DNA of 64,000 nt from the NCBI GenBank assembly GCA_028287505.1, contig JAQBPN010000019.1, forward strand, positions 97,074 to 161,073. The letters run 5' to 3'. The stretch comes from Fibrobacterota bacterium. GTDB taxonomy: Bacteria; Fibrobacterota; Fibrobacteria; UBA11236. The notes under the pieces were generated by a model. That model saw only the letters and a program-made list of their open reading frames with translations. It did not search any database and was not told the DNA's origin. Below, one piece after another: positions 25,138 through 34,128 of this stretch (within the stretch, counting starts at the first letter, position 1; the number at the start of each line of letters is the position of its first letter). The position numbers were made by a program, and so were the translations under genes.

Positions 25138-26027
25138 CGGGATCCCCGCGAGGCCCTGGCCGCCTGAACCCGGTCCATGAGCACGCCGGCCAGGTAAAGG
25201 CACGTGAACGCGGCGATGAAAATGACGGACCCGGTGAACAGATGCAGATCCCAGGACCCTACTAGTGGGCGGAACACCGTGGCCGACCCCAGGCCCATGA
25301 CCAGACAGGAAACCAGGAAAATGCGGATGCCGTTTCCGATCACGGCCGCGGGGATGGCCATCAACAGGATCGCCGAGACGTGGAATCTGCCCTTTTCCCG
25401 GACCAGCCATGCGTAAAGGACGCTGAGCGAAAGCAGGGCGAGCAGACTGCGCAATCCGGAGCAGACGTCCCCGACTGCCAATTTTTCGTTCTGGAAAACC
25501 ATGCTGGAGCCTTGGCGGATGGCCGGCAGTCCTATCAGGTTCAACAGCCCGGTGGCGAAATCGGCGGCGATGAGCTTCAGGGAGAAATTCATCTTGCTGA
25601 TGACGAATTCGGGAGGGGGGACCATGAACAGCAGAAAGACTATGGGAAACCAGACCACCTTGGCCATGGGCATGCCGAATTGCAGCAGGACGATCCCAAG
25701 CAGGGCCAGAACCAGGGTCATTCCGGAAATGGACGAGACATCCGCCATGCCCGCCACCAGATGGATCAGAATCGCGACGGCCAGGACAAAAAAACCCAGA
25801 ACGGATCCGGACCGCGGTACCCGCCGGATCTTTTCCCGATCCAGCCAAAGGAGAAACAGGGAGATGGGGACGATGAGCCAGCCGTGGGCCATATAGGACT
25901 CCGGTTCATCCCAACGCTCGACCATCCATTTCAGGGTGGGGAAATAGTTCGCGATCAACAGGACGGAGAACGCGATCCAGGCGATGGGCTGCAGCAGCCG
26001 GGGTTTTACGAGATCACTTTTGCGCAA
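25134..26027 (-). CDS. Exosortase
   Basis: The 297-residue product is a polytopic inner-membrane cysteine protease/transpeptidase that processes PEP-CTERM proteins. The catalytic Cys189 lies in VGDVCSGLRSL, Arg235 in GNGIRIF and His262 in WDLHLFTG, the expected triad order. About eight hydrophobic segments are present. Unlike the large XrtA forms, it has no EpsI domain fused to its C-terminus; EpsI is a separate coupled gene. The start overlaps the end of the PrsT gene by 14 bases, so the order on the minus strand is prsT, exosortase, epsI. The presence of PrsK, PrsR and PrsT next door argues for the exosortase-A-like group. The exact subtype was not tested. Confidence 0.92.
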   Translation of the reverse strand: MRKSDLVKPRLLQPIAWIAFSVLLIANYFPTLKWMVERWDEPESYMAHGWLIVPISLFLLWLDREKIRRVPRSGSVLGFFVLAVAILIHLVAGMADVSSISGMTLVLALLGIVLLQFGMPMAKVVWFPIVFLLFMVPPPEFVISKMNFSLKLIAADFATGLLNLIGLPAIRQGSSMVFQNEKLAVGDVCSGLRSLLALLSLSVLYAWLVREKGRFHVSAILLMAIPAAVIGNGIRIFLVSCLVMGLGSATVFRPLVGSWDLHLFTGSVIFIAAFTCLYLAGVLMDRVQAARASRGSR

Positions 26028-27921
26028 GCAGTTTTTCCGCGTCCTTGCGTTCTTCGAACGGCGCCTTGCTGGCCAGGGCGGATTCCAGGTATTTCCGGCC
26101 TTCCTCGTTCTTGCCGCCCTTGATCAATATGTAAGCCATGTGGTATTGGAAGGCGGGATAGTCGGGCACCATATCCAAGGCGCTCCGGATCTGCTTTTCC
26201 CCTTCCTCGGCCTTTCCATTCATGGCCAGGATCCATCCGATGGTATCCATGATGCGCGGGTCCTGGTTCCTGGCCGCTTTCAGCTTGTCCAGATAGGGCG
26301 CCGCCTTTTCCAGGTTCGCCTGGCCGATGCCGTATTCCCACGCCAGATTGTTCAAAGCCACCGTGTTCCCGGGGTTGAGCGCCAGCTCCCGAAGGTAATA
26401 CTGCGAGGCTTTGGTTTTGTCCTTCTTCACCCAGTACTCCGCAAGCGTGGTGTTGATGCCTTGCAGTTTGGGGTATTCCCTGGAAAGCTTTTCCGCCAGG
26501 GCCATGGCCTTGTCGCTCTGGCCGGATCTGGTGAGCAGTTGCAGCAGGGCCACCTTGTGCGTCAGGGTCGGCTTTTCCAAAGCGGCCAGGACCTTGGCCG
26601 CTTCGGCGGCATTTCCCACGCCGCTGAGTTCGGCGACATACAGGGTGGCGGCCAGCTCGCTGCGGGGCCAGCGTTTGTGGAGGTCCTGGGCGGCCTGGAA
26701 AGCCCAGAAATCCTGGTGGTTGACGCTGTAATAGTTGAACAGGGCCCATTGCCCGATGAACTCCTTGTCGGGAAGCATCTGGGCCATGAATTCATTGAGG
26801 GATTTCCGCAAACTGTCCGGCTGTTCATTGATGAAGTCCGTGGCCTTGTTGTCCTGACCGATGGCCAGGTAGGCCGCGATCAGCGGGGGCATGAGCGTGG
26901 GACGCTTGTCCGTGATCTGCATGGTCTTCAACGCCTCCAGGGCGCGGGCCGGGTTCAGATTTTTCATGTGCAGGTAATAGATCATGTTCGCCGAGCTCAT
27001 GCGCGCGGCCGGGGACGCTTCGCCCATCGACTTGTAGACTTCGATGGCGGAATCGTAGAAGCCGCCTTTCACGTGGACGATGGCCAGCTCGGAAAGGGCC
27101 TGCAGGTTGTCCGCGGTGGCTTCCCTGTATGCCGAAAGCGCCTGCTTCGCTTCCGGCAGGCGGTTGGCCAGCGAGTACAGCCTGGCTTTGCGGATCTGCA
27201 GGGCCTGGAGTTGATCCGGGTCCGCGTCTTTCCAGGCATCCAGCGCCGATTGGGCGGAATCGATGTTGCGGTCCTTCAGGTAGCTGTCGATCATCAACAG
27301 GCGGGCCCGGGAATTCTTGGGATTCTTGGAGAGGATCCGGCCCAGGAAATTCCTGCTTTCCACGACCCGGCCCTGCTGGACCAGTACTTCCGAGAGGGGA
27401 AGCAGGGCCCGGACCGAATCCGGGTACTTTCCGTACAGGTAGCGCAGTTGCTCCTCGGCCAAATCGAGCCTTCCCTGTTTGGCTCTTACGTTGGCCAGGA
27501 GAATGCGCGCGGGAAAATACCAGGGATCCGTTTCCAAAGCCGAATTGATGGCTTCGAAAGCGGTTTCCGTTTCGCCTGCCTGGAAGGCGAGTTGGGCGAG
27601 GATGATTTTGCCTTCTTTGTTGGCGGGGTGCTCTTTCACGAACATCTTGGTGTTGCGCAGGGCTTCCTGGGTATTTTTGTCCTGGAGATTGACGCGGTTG
27701 GTCAGGTCCAGGACTTCCAAATCCGCATAGGGAGTGTAGCCGCCCTGCGCGTCGTAGGCCTTCTCATATTCCAGCCGCGCGGCGGTGAGATTGTTCTCTT
27801 GGGCGTAGAGGCGCGCCTTGATCATGTGTTTGGCATGGCGTTTTGCGGGAAGGTTTTGCCACACCACGTAGGCGGCGACGGCAAGCAAGGGTACGATCAA
27901 TGAGAACAGGAGTTTTTTCAT
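26014..27921 (-). CDS. prsT: TPR-repeat protein PrsT-like, exosortase-associated
   Basis: A 635-residue protein made almost wholly of tetratricopeptide repeats (for example LAWEYGIGQANLEKA and IGWILAMNGKAEEGEKQIR). A single N-terminal membrane segment (LLFSLIVPLLAVAAYVVW) precedes them. In length, architecture and position it matches PrsT, the TPR protein of PEP-CTERM/exosortase loci. PrsT is described as a lipoprotein, but here the N-terminus has no Cys and so no lipobox; it looks like a membrane anchor. I chose ATG 27921 (MKKLL) over GTG 27930; no clear ribosome site helps. It probably scaffolds the polysaccharide assembly complex. It shares a 103-base divergent spacer with the kinase gene. 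Confidence 0.82.
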   Translation of the reverse strand: MKKLLFSLIVPLLAVAAYVVWQNLPAKRHAKHMIKARLYAQENNLTAARLEYEKAYDAQGGYTPYADLEVLDLTNRVNLQDKNTQEALRNTKMFVKEHPANKEGKIILAQLAFQAGETETAFEAINSALETDPWYFPARILLANVRAKQGRLDLAEEQLRYLYGKYPDSVRALLPLSEVLVQQGRVVESRNFLGRILSKNPKNSRARLLMIDSYLKDRNIDSAQSALDAWKDADPDQLQALQIRKARLYSLANRLPEAKQALSAYREATADNLQALSELAIVHVKGGFYDSAIEVYKSMGEASPAARMSSANMIYYLHMKNLNPARALEALKTMQITDKRPTLMPPLIAAYLAIGQDNKATDFINEQPDSLRKSLNEFMAQMLPDKEFIGQWALFNYYSVNHQDFWAFQAAQDLHKRWPRSELAATLYVAELSGVGNAAEAAKVLAALEKPTLTHKVALLQLLTRSGQSDKAMALAEKLSREYPKLQGINTTLAEYWVKKDKTKASQYYLRELALNPGNTVALNNLAWEYGIGQANLEKAAPYLDKLKAARNQDPRIMDTIGWILAMNGKAEEGEKQIRSALDMVPDYPAFQYHMAYILIKGGKNEEGRKYLESALASKAPFEERKDAEKLLAQK

Positions 27922-28024
27922 GGGCGCCACAGTGGGTTAAATGGTATGTTTATCCGAAGAGCCCACCGGGAAATGAGCGGAAATTCAGGCCTTCAAAATT
28001 AATATTTATCTTTCCCTATTGTAA

Positions 28025-30475
28025 ATGAGCCCCAGCACTTCCTCCTCCGATGAATACCACGTGGGGGAAATGGAGGAGTTATCCTCCACCCCACGTAAAA
28101 TACCCTCTCTTGCCAGCCTATTCCATATCCTTTGGCTCAGGAAATGGGTCGCCATAATCGCATGGCTCGTGATCGCCATCCCGGTGGGCGTGACTCTTTC
28201 CATTTTCGATCTCCCCAAATCATACTATGCCACCACGGTCATGCGCTTTCCGGAGGTGATCGGGGCCCAAACCAACGTGATGCGGGACGTGGCCATCACC
28301 CAGGGGCAGAGCATCATCAGCATCCTGAACAGCTTCCAGGTGCTCGACGGCACCATCCGCAAGCTCGGAATGCGGTTGCGCATCACCACTCCGGAAGCGT
28401 TCCAAAAGGACATTTTCAGGAAACTCGAATATAGCGAAGGCCTGGGGTTGGGCACCTATTCGATAAACCTGGAAAAGGGCCTGAAGGCCACCATCAGCTA
28501 TAAACCTCCCAGCGGGAGTTCGGAATACAAAATCTACAGCGGCCCGGTCCAAAGCGAGGGCAAGCTGTCCATGCCCGGGCTGGAAATGGAGTTGACCCAG
28601 GAGTTCCTGTCCGGGGTCAGGGGAAACCGGGTGGATTTGAAATTCAGCGAGTTCGATGAAGCGTTCCGGGACCTGCGGAAAAGCATGACCGCCCGGCCCC
28701 TGGGAGGCGGAAATTTCGAAATCCGCCTGAAGGATCGGGACCCCTGGATGGTGGCGGAGATCCTGAACACCTTGCAGAAGCAGTTCCTGGACGTCTATTA
28801 CGGCACGACGGAAGTGCAGGACGTGGGCATCCTGGTCCAGATGGAAAAGGATCTGGACCTGGCGAAGGAGAAGCTGGAAAAAAGCCAGGACGAACTTTCC
28901 CACTATTACGCCGATCACCCCGAACTCTCCATCCAGCCGGGGCAGACCCAAGGCGACAATCTCGCCTACCTGGAGGCGCGCCAGCAGATCGAGATTCTCC
29001 AGCAGCGGAAGAAAAGGGTGCAGCAGGCCTTCGCGGCCAAGGAGGCGGACGCCGCTCCGGAAAAGAACTTTTTCTGGGCCACGGAACTCCTGGCCACCAT
29101 GTCCGAAGCGGGCGAAGCCAAGGCCAACATCCTGCGCTCCAGTCTCCAGGAGATGAATACCCGCCAGATGGGATACCAACGGACCCTGGGACCGGACCAC
29201 CCCAGGATCAAGGAAGTGGAAACCGAAAAGGAATCCATCTACAAGCAGATCGAGGAGACGGAGGAGTCGCTCATCCGCCACATGGATCAGGACCTGGCGG
29301 ATTTGCGTTTGCGCATGGCCGGCAGCGCCCCCAAGGGCAACTCCCGCCCGCCCGTCAAGGTCCAATTGGAACTGGAGCGGCTCAACAACGTCAACAAGAA
29401 CAGCCAGAACATCTACGACCGGCTGCTGGAGAGTTACAACCGCGCCAAGCTGGTGACCGGCTCCGAGTTCTTCAAGGTTTCCGTGGTGGATCCGGCGCGG
29501 CCGGCGCTCTATGATCCGCCCTCCCACAAGACGCGCCTGTTGATCGCCGCCTTGGCCGTGCTGCTGTTGCTTCTGGTGGTGCCCGGCGGGGTATTGGCCT
29601 GGTCCCTCATCTTCATCCGCATCTGGACCAAGGACGACGTGCGCCGCCTGTTGAACCTGAAGACCCTGGGCATCGTGGCCATGAGGCGCATGAAGCGGCC
29701 CAAAGGCAAACCCGGGGACGCCAAGACCTCCGGCGTGGATCCGATGCTGTTGGTCCATGGGGAATGGTCCCAGCTGGAAGATCTCGAGACCTTCCGGTTG
29801 GTGCGCGAGGAAATCGAAAACTCCTTCCGGAATGCCGCGTCTCCGGGCCGGTTCTGCCTGATGGTGACCTCCTGCCGCCCGCACGAGGGAAAGTCCACCT
29901 GCGCGGCGAATCTCGCGATCACCTTCGCCCGCAAGGGCAAGCGCACCCTGCTGGTGGATGCGGATTTCCGCCTGGGCAGGACGGCGAAGATTTTCAATCT
30001 GAACGTTTCCACCGGCATCGATACCATCCTGGACCATGCCGACATCAGCGCGGAACAGTTCCTGGAATCGGTTTCCCTGGTCTTCCAGCCCACCCTGCAG
30101 CGCAATCTGGTGATCGCGCCGCGCAAGTCGGCGAACTCGAATGCCAGCGAACTGATCAGCTCCGATCGGTTCAAGGACTTTCTCCGCATGGCCCGGGACC
30201 AGTTCGACGTCGTCATCATCGACACGCCGCCGGTCATGATCACTCCCGAGCCCCTGTCGCTGGCGGAAATGGCCGACGGCATCATTTTCGTCTGCCGCTC
30301 CGGCATGACGATAGCCTCCGAGGCGCGCGACGCCATTGAAATCCTGCGGGAGCGGAACACCAAGATCGCCGCCGTCCTCAACGGCGCGAAAACCTCGCCT
30401 TTCGAGGAAAACCGTTACAAAAAGTATTCCTACTACTACCAGGTCCAGCCTACCCCGGAAAAGGAATCCGGCTAG
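28025..30475 (+). CDS. Polysaccharide chain-length determinant / tyrosine autokinase (Wzc-like)
   Basis: This 816-residue inner-membrane protein joins a Wzz domain and a cytoplasmic BY-kinase. The first membrane segment is near residues 40-60, and the periplasmic region contains coiled-coil stretches (residues 270-480). A second segment lies near residues 500-525. The kinase has Walker A PHEGKST near residue 620, Walker A' LLVDADFRLGR and Walker B VVIIDTPPVM. The C-terminal tyrosine cluster is YKKYSYYY. It controls chain length and export by cycles of autophosphorylation. ATG 28025 has no ribosome site; ATG 28070, after GGGGGA, is possible. prsK begins six bases after the stop. A paralogue lies at 53823. 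Confidence 0.9.
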   Translation: MSPSTSSSDEYHVGEMEELSSTPRKIPSLASLFHILWLRKWVAIIAWLVIAIPVGVTLSIFDLPKSYYATTVMRFPEVIGAQTNVMRDVAITQGQSIISILNSFQVLDGTIRKLGMRLRITTPEAFQKDIFRKLEYSEGLGLGTYSINLEKGLKATISYKPPSGSSEYKIYSGPVQSEGKLSMPGLEMELTQEFLSGVRGNRVDLKFSEFDEAFRDLRKSMTARPLGGGNFEIRLKDRDPWMVAEILNTLQKQFLDVYYGTTEVQDVGILVQMEKDLDLAKEKLEKSQDELSHYYADHPELSIQPGQTQGDNLAYLEARQQIEILQQRKKRVQQAFAAKEADAAPEKNFFWATELLATMSEAGEAKANILRSSLQEMNTRQMGYQRTLGPDHPRIKEVETEKESIYKQIEETEESLIRHMDQDLADLRLRMAGSAPKGNSRPPVKVQLELERLNNVNKNSQNIYDRLLESYNRAKLVTGSEFFKVSVVDPARPALYDPPSHKTRLLIAALAVLLLLLVVPGGVLAWSLIFIRIWTKDDVRRLLNLKTLGIVAMRRMKRPKGKPGDAKTSGVDPMLLVHGEWSQLEDLETFRLVREEIENSFRNAASPGRFCLMVTSCRPHEGKSTCAANLAITFARKGKRTLLVDADFRLGRTAKIFNLNVSTGIDTILDHADISAEQFLESVSLVFQPTLQRNLVIAPRKSANSNASELISSDRFKDFLRMARDQFDVVIIDTPPVMITPEPLSLAEMADGIIFVCRSGMTIASEARDAIEILRERNTKIAAVLNGAKTSPFEENRYKKYSYYYQVQPTPEKESG

Positions 30476-30481
30476 CCAACG

Positions 30482-32674
30482 ATGCTGATACTGGGTTTCC
30501 TCCTGGTTGGTACCGTTTGCGACTTGGTGCTCGGGTTCCTGGTTCTTTTCAAATCCTATCGGAAAACCCTCAGGCTGGTCCTGCTCACCTTGAGCGGGCT
30601 GTTCGTCGCCCACCTCTGGATCGCCTACATCACCGTGTTCGCCGGTTCCGCGGCGGAATGGTTCCGGTACGAGCGCATCCTGTTGGCCTTGGGCCTGCTG
30701 ATTTCCCTCCTGACCTTGGAGCTGTCGCGGCATTTCCTGCGCGGCGAGGAGGCGTTCGCCGAGCACGGATGGGTCTGGGGCAATTGGCGCATATCCCTAT
30801 TCTCGCTGGCGGCCGCCGCCACGGTGCTCGGCGAGATCATCCTTTGGATGCCCGGATACCTCGCGCCGGCGGAATCCCCCGGCGGATTCACCGTTCTGTT
30901 CAAAGGGGCGGCCCTTATGATCCCGGCGGCGCGGGTGTTGATGGCCATCTACATCCTCTACCTGCTGGAAAGCACCTATCGCTTCGCCAAGGATTACCAG
31001 CGGCGCATCGCGCGCCTGTGCTTCATCGGGTTGGGGAGCCTGGCCATCTTCCATATCGTATACCTGGCGCGCGTGCTGCTGTACGGCACCCTGCCCGATC
31101 ATTTCGCGGAGGCCTCTTCGGTGGTGTATGGAGTGCTGTATCCCGTGATCCTGGCGGGCTTCCTGCGCTATCGCCTGGGCTCGGAGCGGATCTCCATTCC
31201 GCGCGACACCCTCTATACTTCCGCCACCGTTTTTCTCACCGGCGCGGCATTCCTGGGCGTGGCCCTGACCATTTTCGTGTTCCGCTGGCTGCAGATGGAT
31301 TTCACCTACTTCGAGAATTTCCTGGTGGGATTCACCCTGTGCCTCCTGGCCGTGCTGGTGCTGGGCTCGGGCACCATGCGGCGCCGCATCAGCCGGTTCA
31401 TCAACCAGCAATTCTATTCCCGCAAGTACGATTACCAGGAACAGTTCTTCCGCCTGCACAAGACGGCCACCTCCGGCGCGGACGTGGACGGGGCGCTGAC
31501 CGAACTTGTGGAGAACATGAAGTATTCCGTCACCGTGGACGACGCTTGTTTCTTCATCCTCAATTGGCAGGACGGCAATTTCTACCAGCATGAGAACAAG
31601 GAGGAGTCCACCCGCCGGGGACTGATCGTCAGCGGCGACAGTCCGCTGGCGCGCACGTTCGCCCGCGACGGGAGCCCGGTCGATCTCATGGCCGATGACG
31701 ACGAAGGCCGGGACCGCCGACAAACCGTGCGCGAGGAGCCCCTGGTGGCCTTGCTGCGTTTCGACGGGGTCTTTCCCATCTTCATCGGCGAGCGGCTGGC
31801 CGGCATCCTGGCCTTGCAGGGCGGGCGCGCCGAACCCTTCGATCCGGAGGACCTGGCCCTCATAGCCGTGTTCACCAACTCCATCGGGGACGTGATCTTC
31901 AAGAACCGGGTGCTCAAGGAAAGGATCGAACAGAAGCAGTTCGAATCCTTCCACCACGTGGCCTCGTTCATCATCCACGATATCAAGAACCAGATCGCCA
32001 CCCTGAGCCTGCTCCTCAAGAACGCGGAGAAGAATCTGGGGAACCCTTCCTTCCAGACCAGCATGCTGAGTTCCGTGAAGAGCTGCGCCGTGAACCTGCA
32101 AAGCCTCATCGACCGCCTCTCGGTGGCGCCCAAGAGCGAAATCCTGGAATTGTCGCCCCACCCCCTGCGGCCCTTGCTCGACGAAGTGGTTTCCAATTCC
32201 GGTCTGGCCTCCCTGGCCGGGATCGTCTTCGAACTCAAGGGCGAGGATCACGAGCCGGTGCCCATGGACCGCCAGGCCCTGTTCTTCGTGGTGCGGAACC
32301 TGGTGAACAACTCCCTGGAGGCGATGCGCGGCGGCGGCCGCCTGTCCCTGTCCTACGGACCGCTCGGGAAGCTTACCCCCGCGCGCCTGCGGGAACTGTT
32401 CGGCGGCGGCGAGCGCTTTTTCGCCGGCTATCGCGCCTATCTCATGGTGGAGGACAGCGGGGCGGGCATGGATCGGGAGTTCGTGCAGCACCGCCTGTTC
32501 CAGCCCTTCGCCACCACCAAGGAAAAAGGCGTGGGCATAGGCCTCTATCAATGCAAGACCCTGGTGGAGAAGATGGGCGGCAGGATCCTCTGCCATTCGG
32601 AATTGGGGAAAGGCACCGAGTTCTGCATTTTGCTCCCGGCCGGGCCCCCGGAAGCCGCTTCAAAGTCGCTGTGA
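30482..32674 (+). CDS. prsK: PEP-CTERM-system histidine kinase PrsK
   Basis: The 730-residue sensor kinase has an N-terminal half of about eight membrane segments, then a GAF-like region (residues 330-480) and a kinase core. The phosphoacceptor is His499 in IIHDIKNQIATLSLL. ATP-binding boxes follow: VVRNLVNNSLEA (N), VEDSGAGMD (G1) and GVGIGLYQCK (G2). The combination of polytopic N-terminus, GAF and HDIKN box is that of PrsK. It should phosphorylate PrsR, encoded 50 bases downstream. The gene starts six bases after the tyrosine kinase gene, so sensor and export machinery are in one operon. The signal sensed is unknown. Confidence 0.9.
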   Translation: MLILGFLLVGTVCDLVLGFLVLFKSYRKTLRLVLLTLSGLFVAHLWIAYITVFAGSAAEWFRYERILLALGLLISLLTLELSRHFLRGEEAFAEHGWVWGNWRISLFSLAAAATVLGEIILWMPGYLAPAESPGGFTVLFKGAALMIPAARVLMAIYILYLLESTYRFAKDYQRRIARLCFIGLGSLAIFHIVYLARVLLYGTLPDHFAEASSVVYGVLYPVILAGFLRYRLGSERISIPRDTLYTSATVFLTGAAFLGVALTIFVFRWLQMDFTYFENFLVGFTLCLLAVLVLGSGTMRRRISRFINQQFYSRKYDYQEQFFRLHKTATSGADVDGALTELVENMKYSVTVDDACFFILNWQDGNFYQHENKEESTRRGLIVSGDSPLARTFARDGSPVDLMADDDEGRDRRQTVREEPLVALLRFDGVFPIFIGERLAGILALQGGRAEPFDPEDLALIAVFTNSIGDVIFKNRVLKERIEQKQFESFHHVASFIIHDIKNQIATLSLLLKNAEKNLGNPSFQTSMLSSVKSCAVNLQSLIDRLSVAPKSEILELSPHPLRPLLDEVVSNSGLASLAGIVFELKGEDHEPVPMDRQALFFVVRNLVNNSLEAMRGGGRLSLSYGPLGKLTPARLRELFGGGERFFAGYRAYLMVEDSGAGMDREFVQHRLFQPFATTKEKGVGIGLYQCKTLVEKMGGRILCHSELGKGTEFCILLPAGPPEAASKSL

Positions 32675-32724
32675 TTATCTTTACGAACTCTCCGTTTTAC
32701 CGGTTTCAGCAAGGATAAGGCTTC

Positions 32725-34095
32725 ATGGTCAAACTGCTTTTGGTGGAAGACAACGTGGGCTTGAGGGAACAGATGAAATGGGCCCTCAACTCCGACTATG
32801 AAGTCCTGGAAGCGGAGACCCTGGAAGGGTGCCTGGAGTCCCTGCGCCGGCAGCGGCCCGGAGTCATCTGCCTGGACATGGGCCTGGAAAACAAGCCCGA
32901 ACGCGGCCTGGAAATCATCGACGCCGTGCTGAGCGAAGACCGTTTGGCCAAAATCATCGTCATCACCTCCAACATGAGCGCCGATCTGGGACGGCGGGCG
33001 GTGGAGCGCGGAGCCTTCGACTTCCTGCAGAAGCCGGTGGACATCGAGGAGTTGAAGGTGATCCTGGCGCGCGCCTGCCGCATGATGTCCTTCGAGAAAC
33101 CCCCGGTGGAGAAAGCGGCGGGGGGCCTCCCGAGCGAAGCCGACAACCTGATGATCGGCCAGAGCGAGGCGATGCGGAAAATCTTCGAGCATATCCGCAA
33201 GCTGGCCAAGACCGACGTGAACGTGCTCCTGACCGGAGAGAGCGGCACCGGCAAGGAGTTGTGCGCGCGCGCGATCCATTACCACAGCATGCGGCGCAAC
33301 GAGATCTTCGTGCCCATCAACTGCGGATCCATCCCGGCCAGCCTGATGGAGTCGGAACTGTTCGGGTACGTGAGGGGCGCCTTCACGGGGGCCAACACGG
33401 ACAAGATGGGCCTGATCGAATCCGCCCACCGGGGGACCCTGTTCCTGGACGAAATCGGGGACATGCCCATGGCCTTGCAGGTCAAGCTGCTGCGCTTCCT
33501 CCAGGACCAGAAGCTCCAGCGCGTGGGCGAAACCACCTTCCGCTCCCTCAACGTGCGCATCATCGCGGCCACCAACAAGACCAACCTGGCGGAAAAAGAC
33601 AATACCGCCATGCGCACGGATCTCTACTACCGCCTGAGCGAGTTCGAGATCAACCTGCCTCCCCTGCGCGACCGCAAGGACGACATTCCGCTGATCGCCG
33701 CGGCCATCATCGAAGCCAACCGGGTGAAGTTCAGCCAGCCCCGCCTCAAGCTCAGCAAGCGCGCGGAACAGATGCTGCAGAACTACAGCTGGCCCGGCAA
33801 CGTGCGCGAGCTGGAGAACAAACTGAACCGCGCCTCCATCACCTGCGCGGGCCAGATCATCGAGACCGAGGATCTGCAACTCTCGGAGACTTCCTTCACC
33901 GTGCTCTCCTACCGGGAAGCGCGCCAGATGTTCGATCGCCATTTCATCCTGAACGCCTTGAAGCAGGCCAAGGGGAACATCAGCCTGGCCGCCAAGGTCA
34001 CGGGCCTGACGCGGCCCACCCTCTACGACATGATGAAGAAGAACGGCATCACCGTCCAGATGGAAGCGAAGATGGAAGAAAAAGGGTCCGAATAA
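32725..34095 (+). CDS. prsR: PEP-CTERM-box sigma-54-dependent response regulator PrsR
   Basis: The 456-residue protein has a receiver domain with phospho-acceptor Asp51 (GVICLDMGL) and Lys in FLQKPVD. An AAA+ sigma-54 interaction domain follows, with Walker A GESGTGKE near residue 171. The GAFTGA loop is near 218 and Walker B LFLDEIGD near 241. The C-terminus has a Fis-type helix-turn-helix, LTRPTLYDMMKKNGI. It matches PrsR in layout. Phosphorylated PrsR would open sigma-54 promoters, and one such promoter is found before the PEP-CTERM gene at 24332. AAGG precedes the ATG. A GC-rich hairpin follows the stop. Confidence 0.92.
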   Translation: MVKLLLVEDNVGLREQMKWALNSDYEVLEAETLEGCLESLRRQRPGVICLDMGLENKPERGLEIIDAVLSEDRLAKIIVITSNMSADLGRRAVERGAFDFLQKPVDIEELKVILARACRMMSFEKPPVEKAAGGLPSEADNLMIGQSEAMRKIFEHIRKLAKTDVNVLLTGESGTGKELCARAIHYHSMRRNEIFVPINCGSIPASLMESELFGYVRGAFTGANTDKMGLIESAHRGTLFLDEIGDMPMALQVKLLRFLQDQKLQRVGETTFRSLNVRIIAATNKTNLAEKDNTAMRTDLYYRLSEFEINLPPLRDRKDDIPLIAAAIIEANRVKFSQPRLKLSKRAEQMLQNYSWPGNVRELENKLNRASITCAGQIIETEDLQLSETSFTVLSYREARQMFDRHFILNALKQAKGNISLAAKVTGLTRPTLYDMMKKNGITVQMEAKMEEKGSE

Positions 34096-34098
34096 CCG

Positions 34099-34117
34099 GG
34101 CGCGGATTCGCCGCGCC
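34099..34117. terminator. GC-rich hairpin after prsR
   Basis: GGCGCGG-ATTCG-CCGCGCC gives a 7-bp perfect stem between the convergent stops of prsR and the DegT-type gene. No T-run follows. Confidence 0.5.
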
Positions 34118-34128
34118 GCCATTCCGAA

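Noticed and set aside
28220..30766. Very long open frame (over 800 codons) antisense to the tyrosine kinase gene
   Set aside because: It lacks any recognisable motif and has the His/Gln/Gly-rich composition of antisense frames in GC-rich genes. The sense strand encodes a complete kinase. The same holds for long antisense frames at 8345-9817, 18783-20360, 25984-27903, 45614-46930 and 53796-55871.
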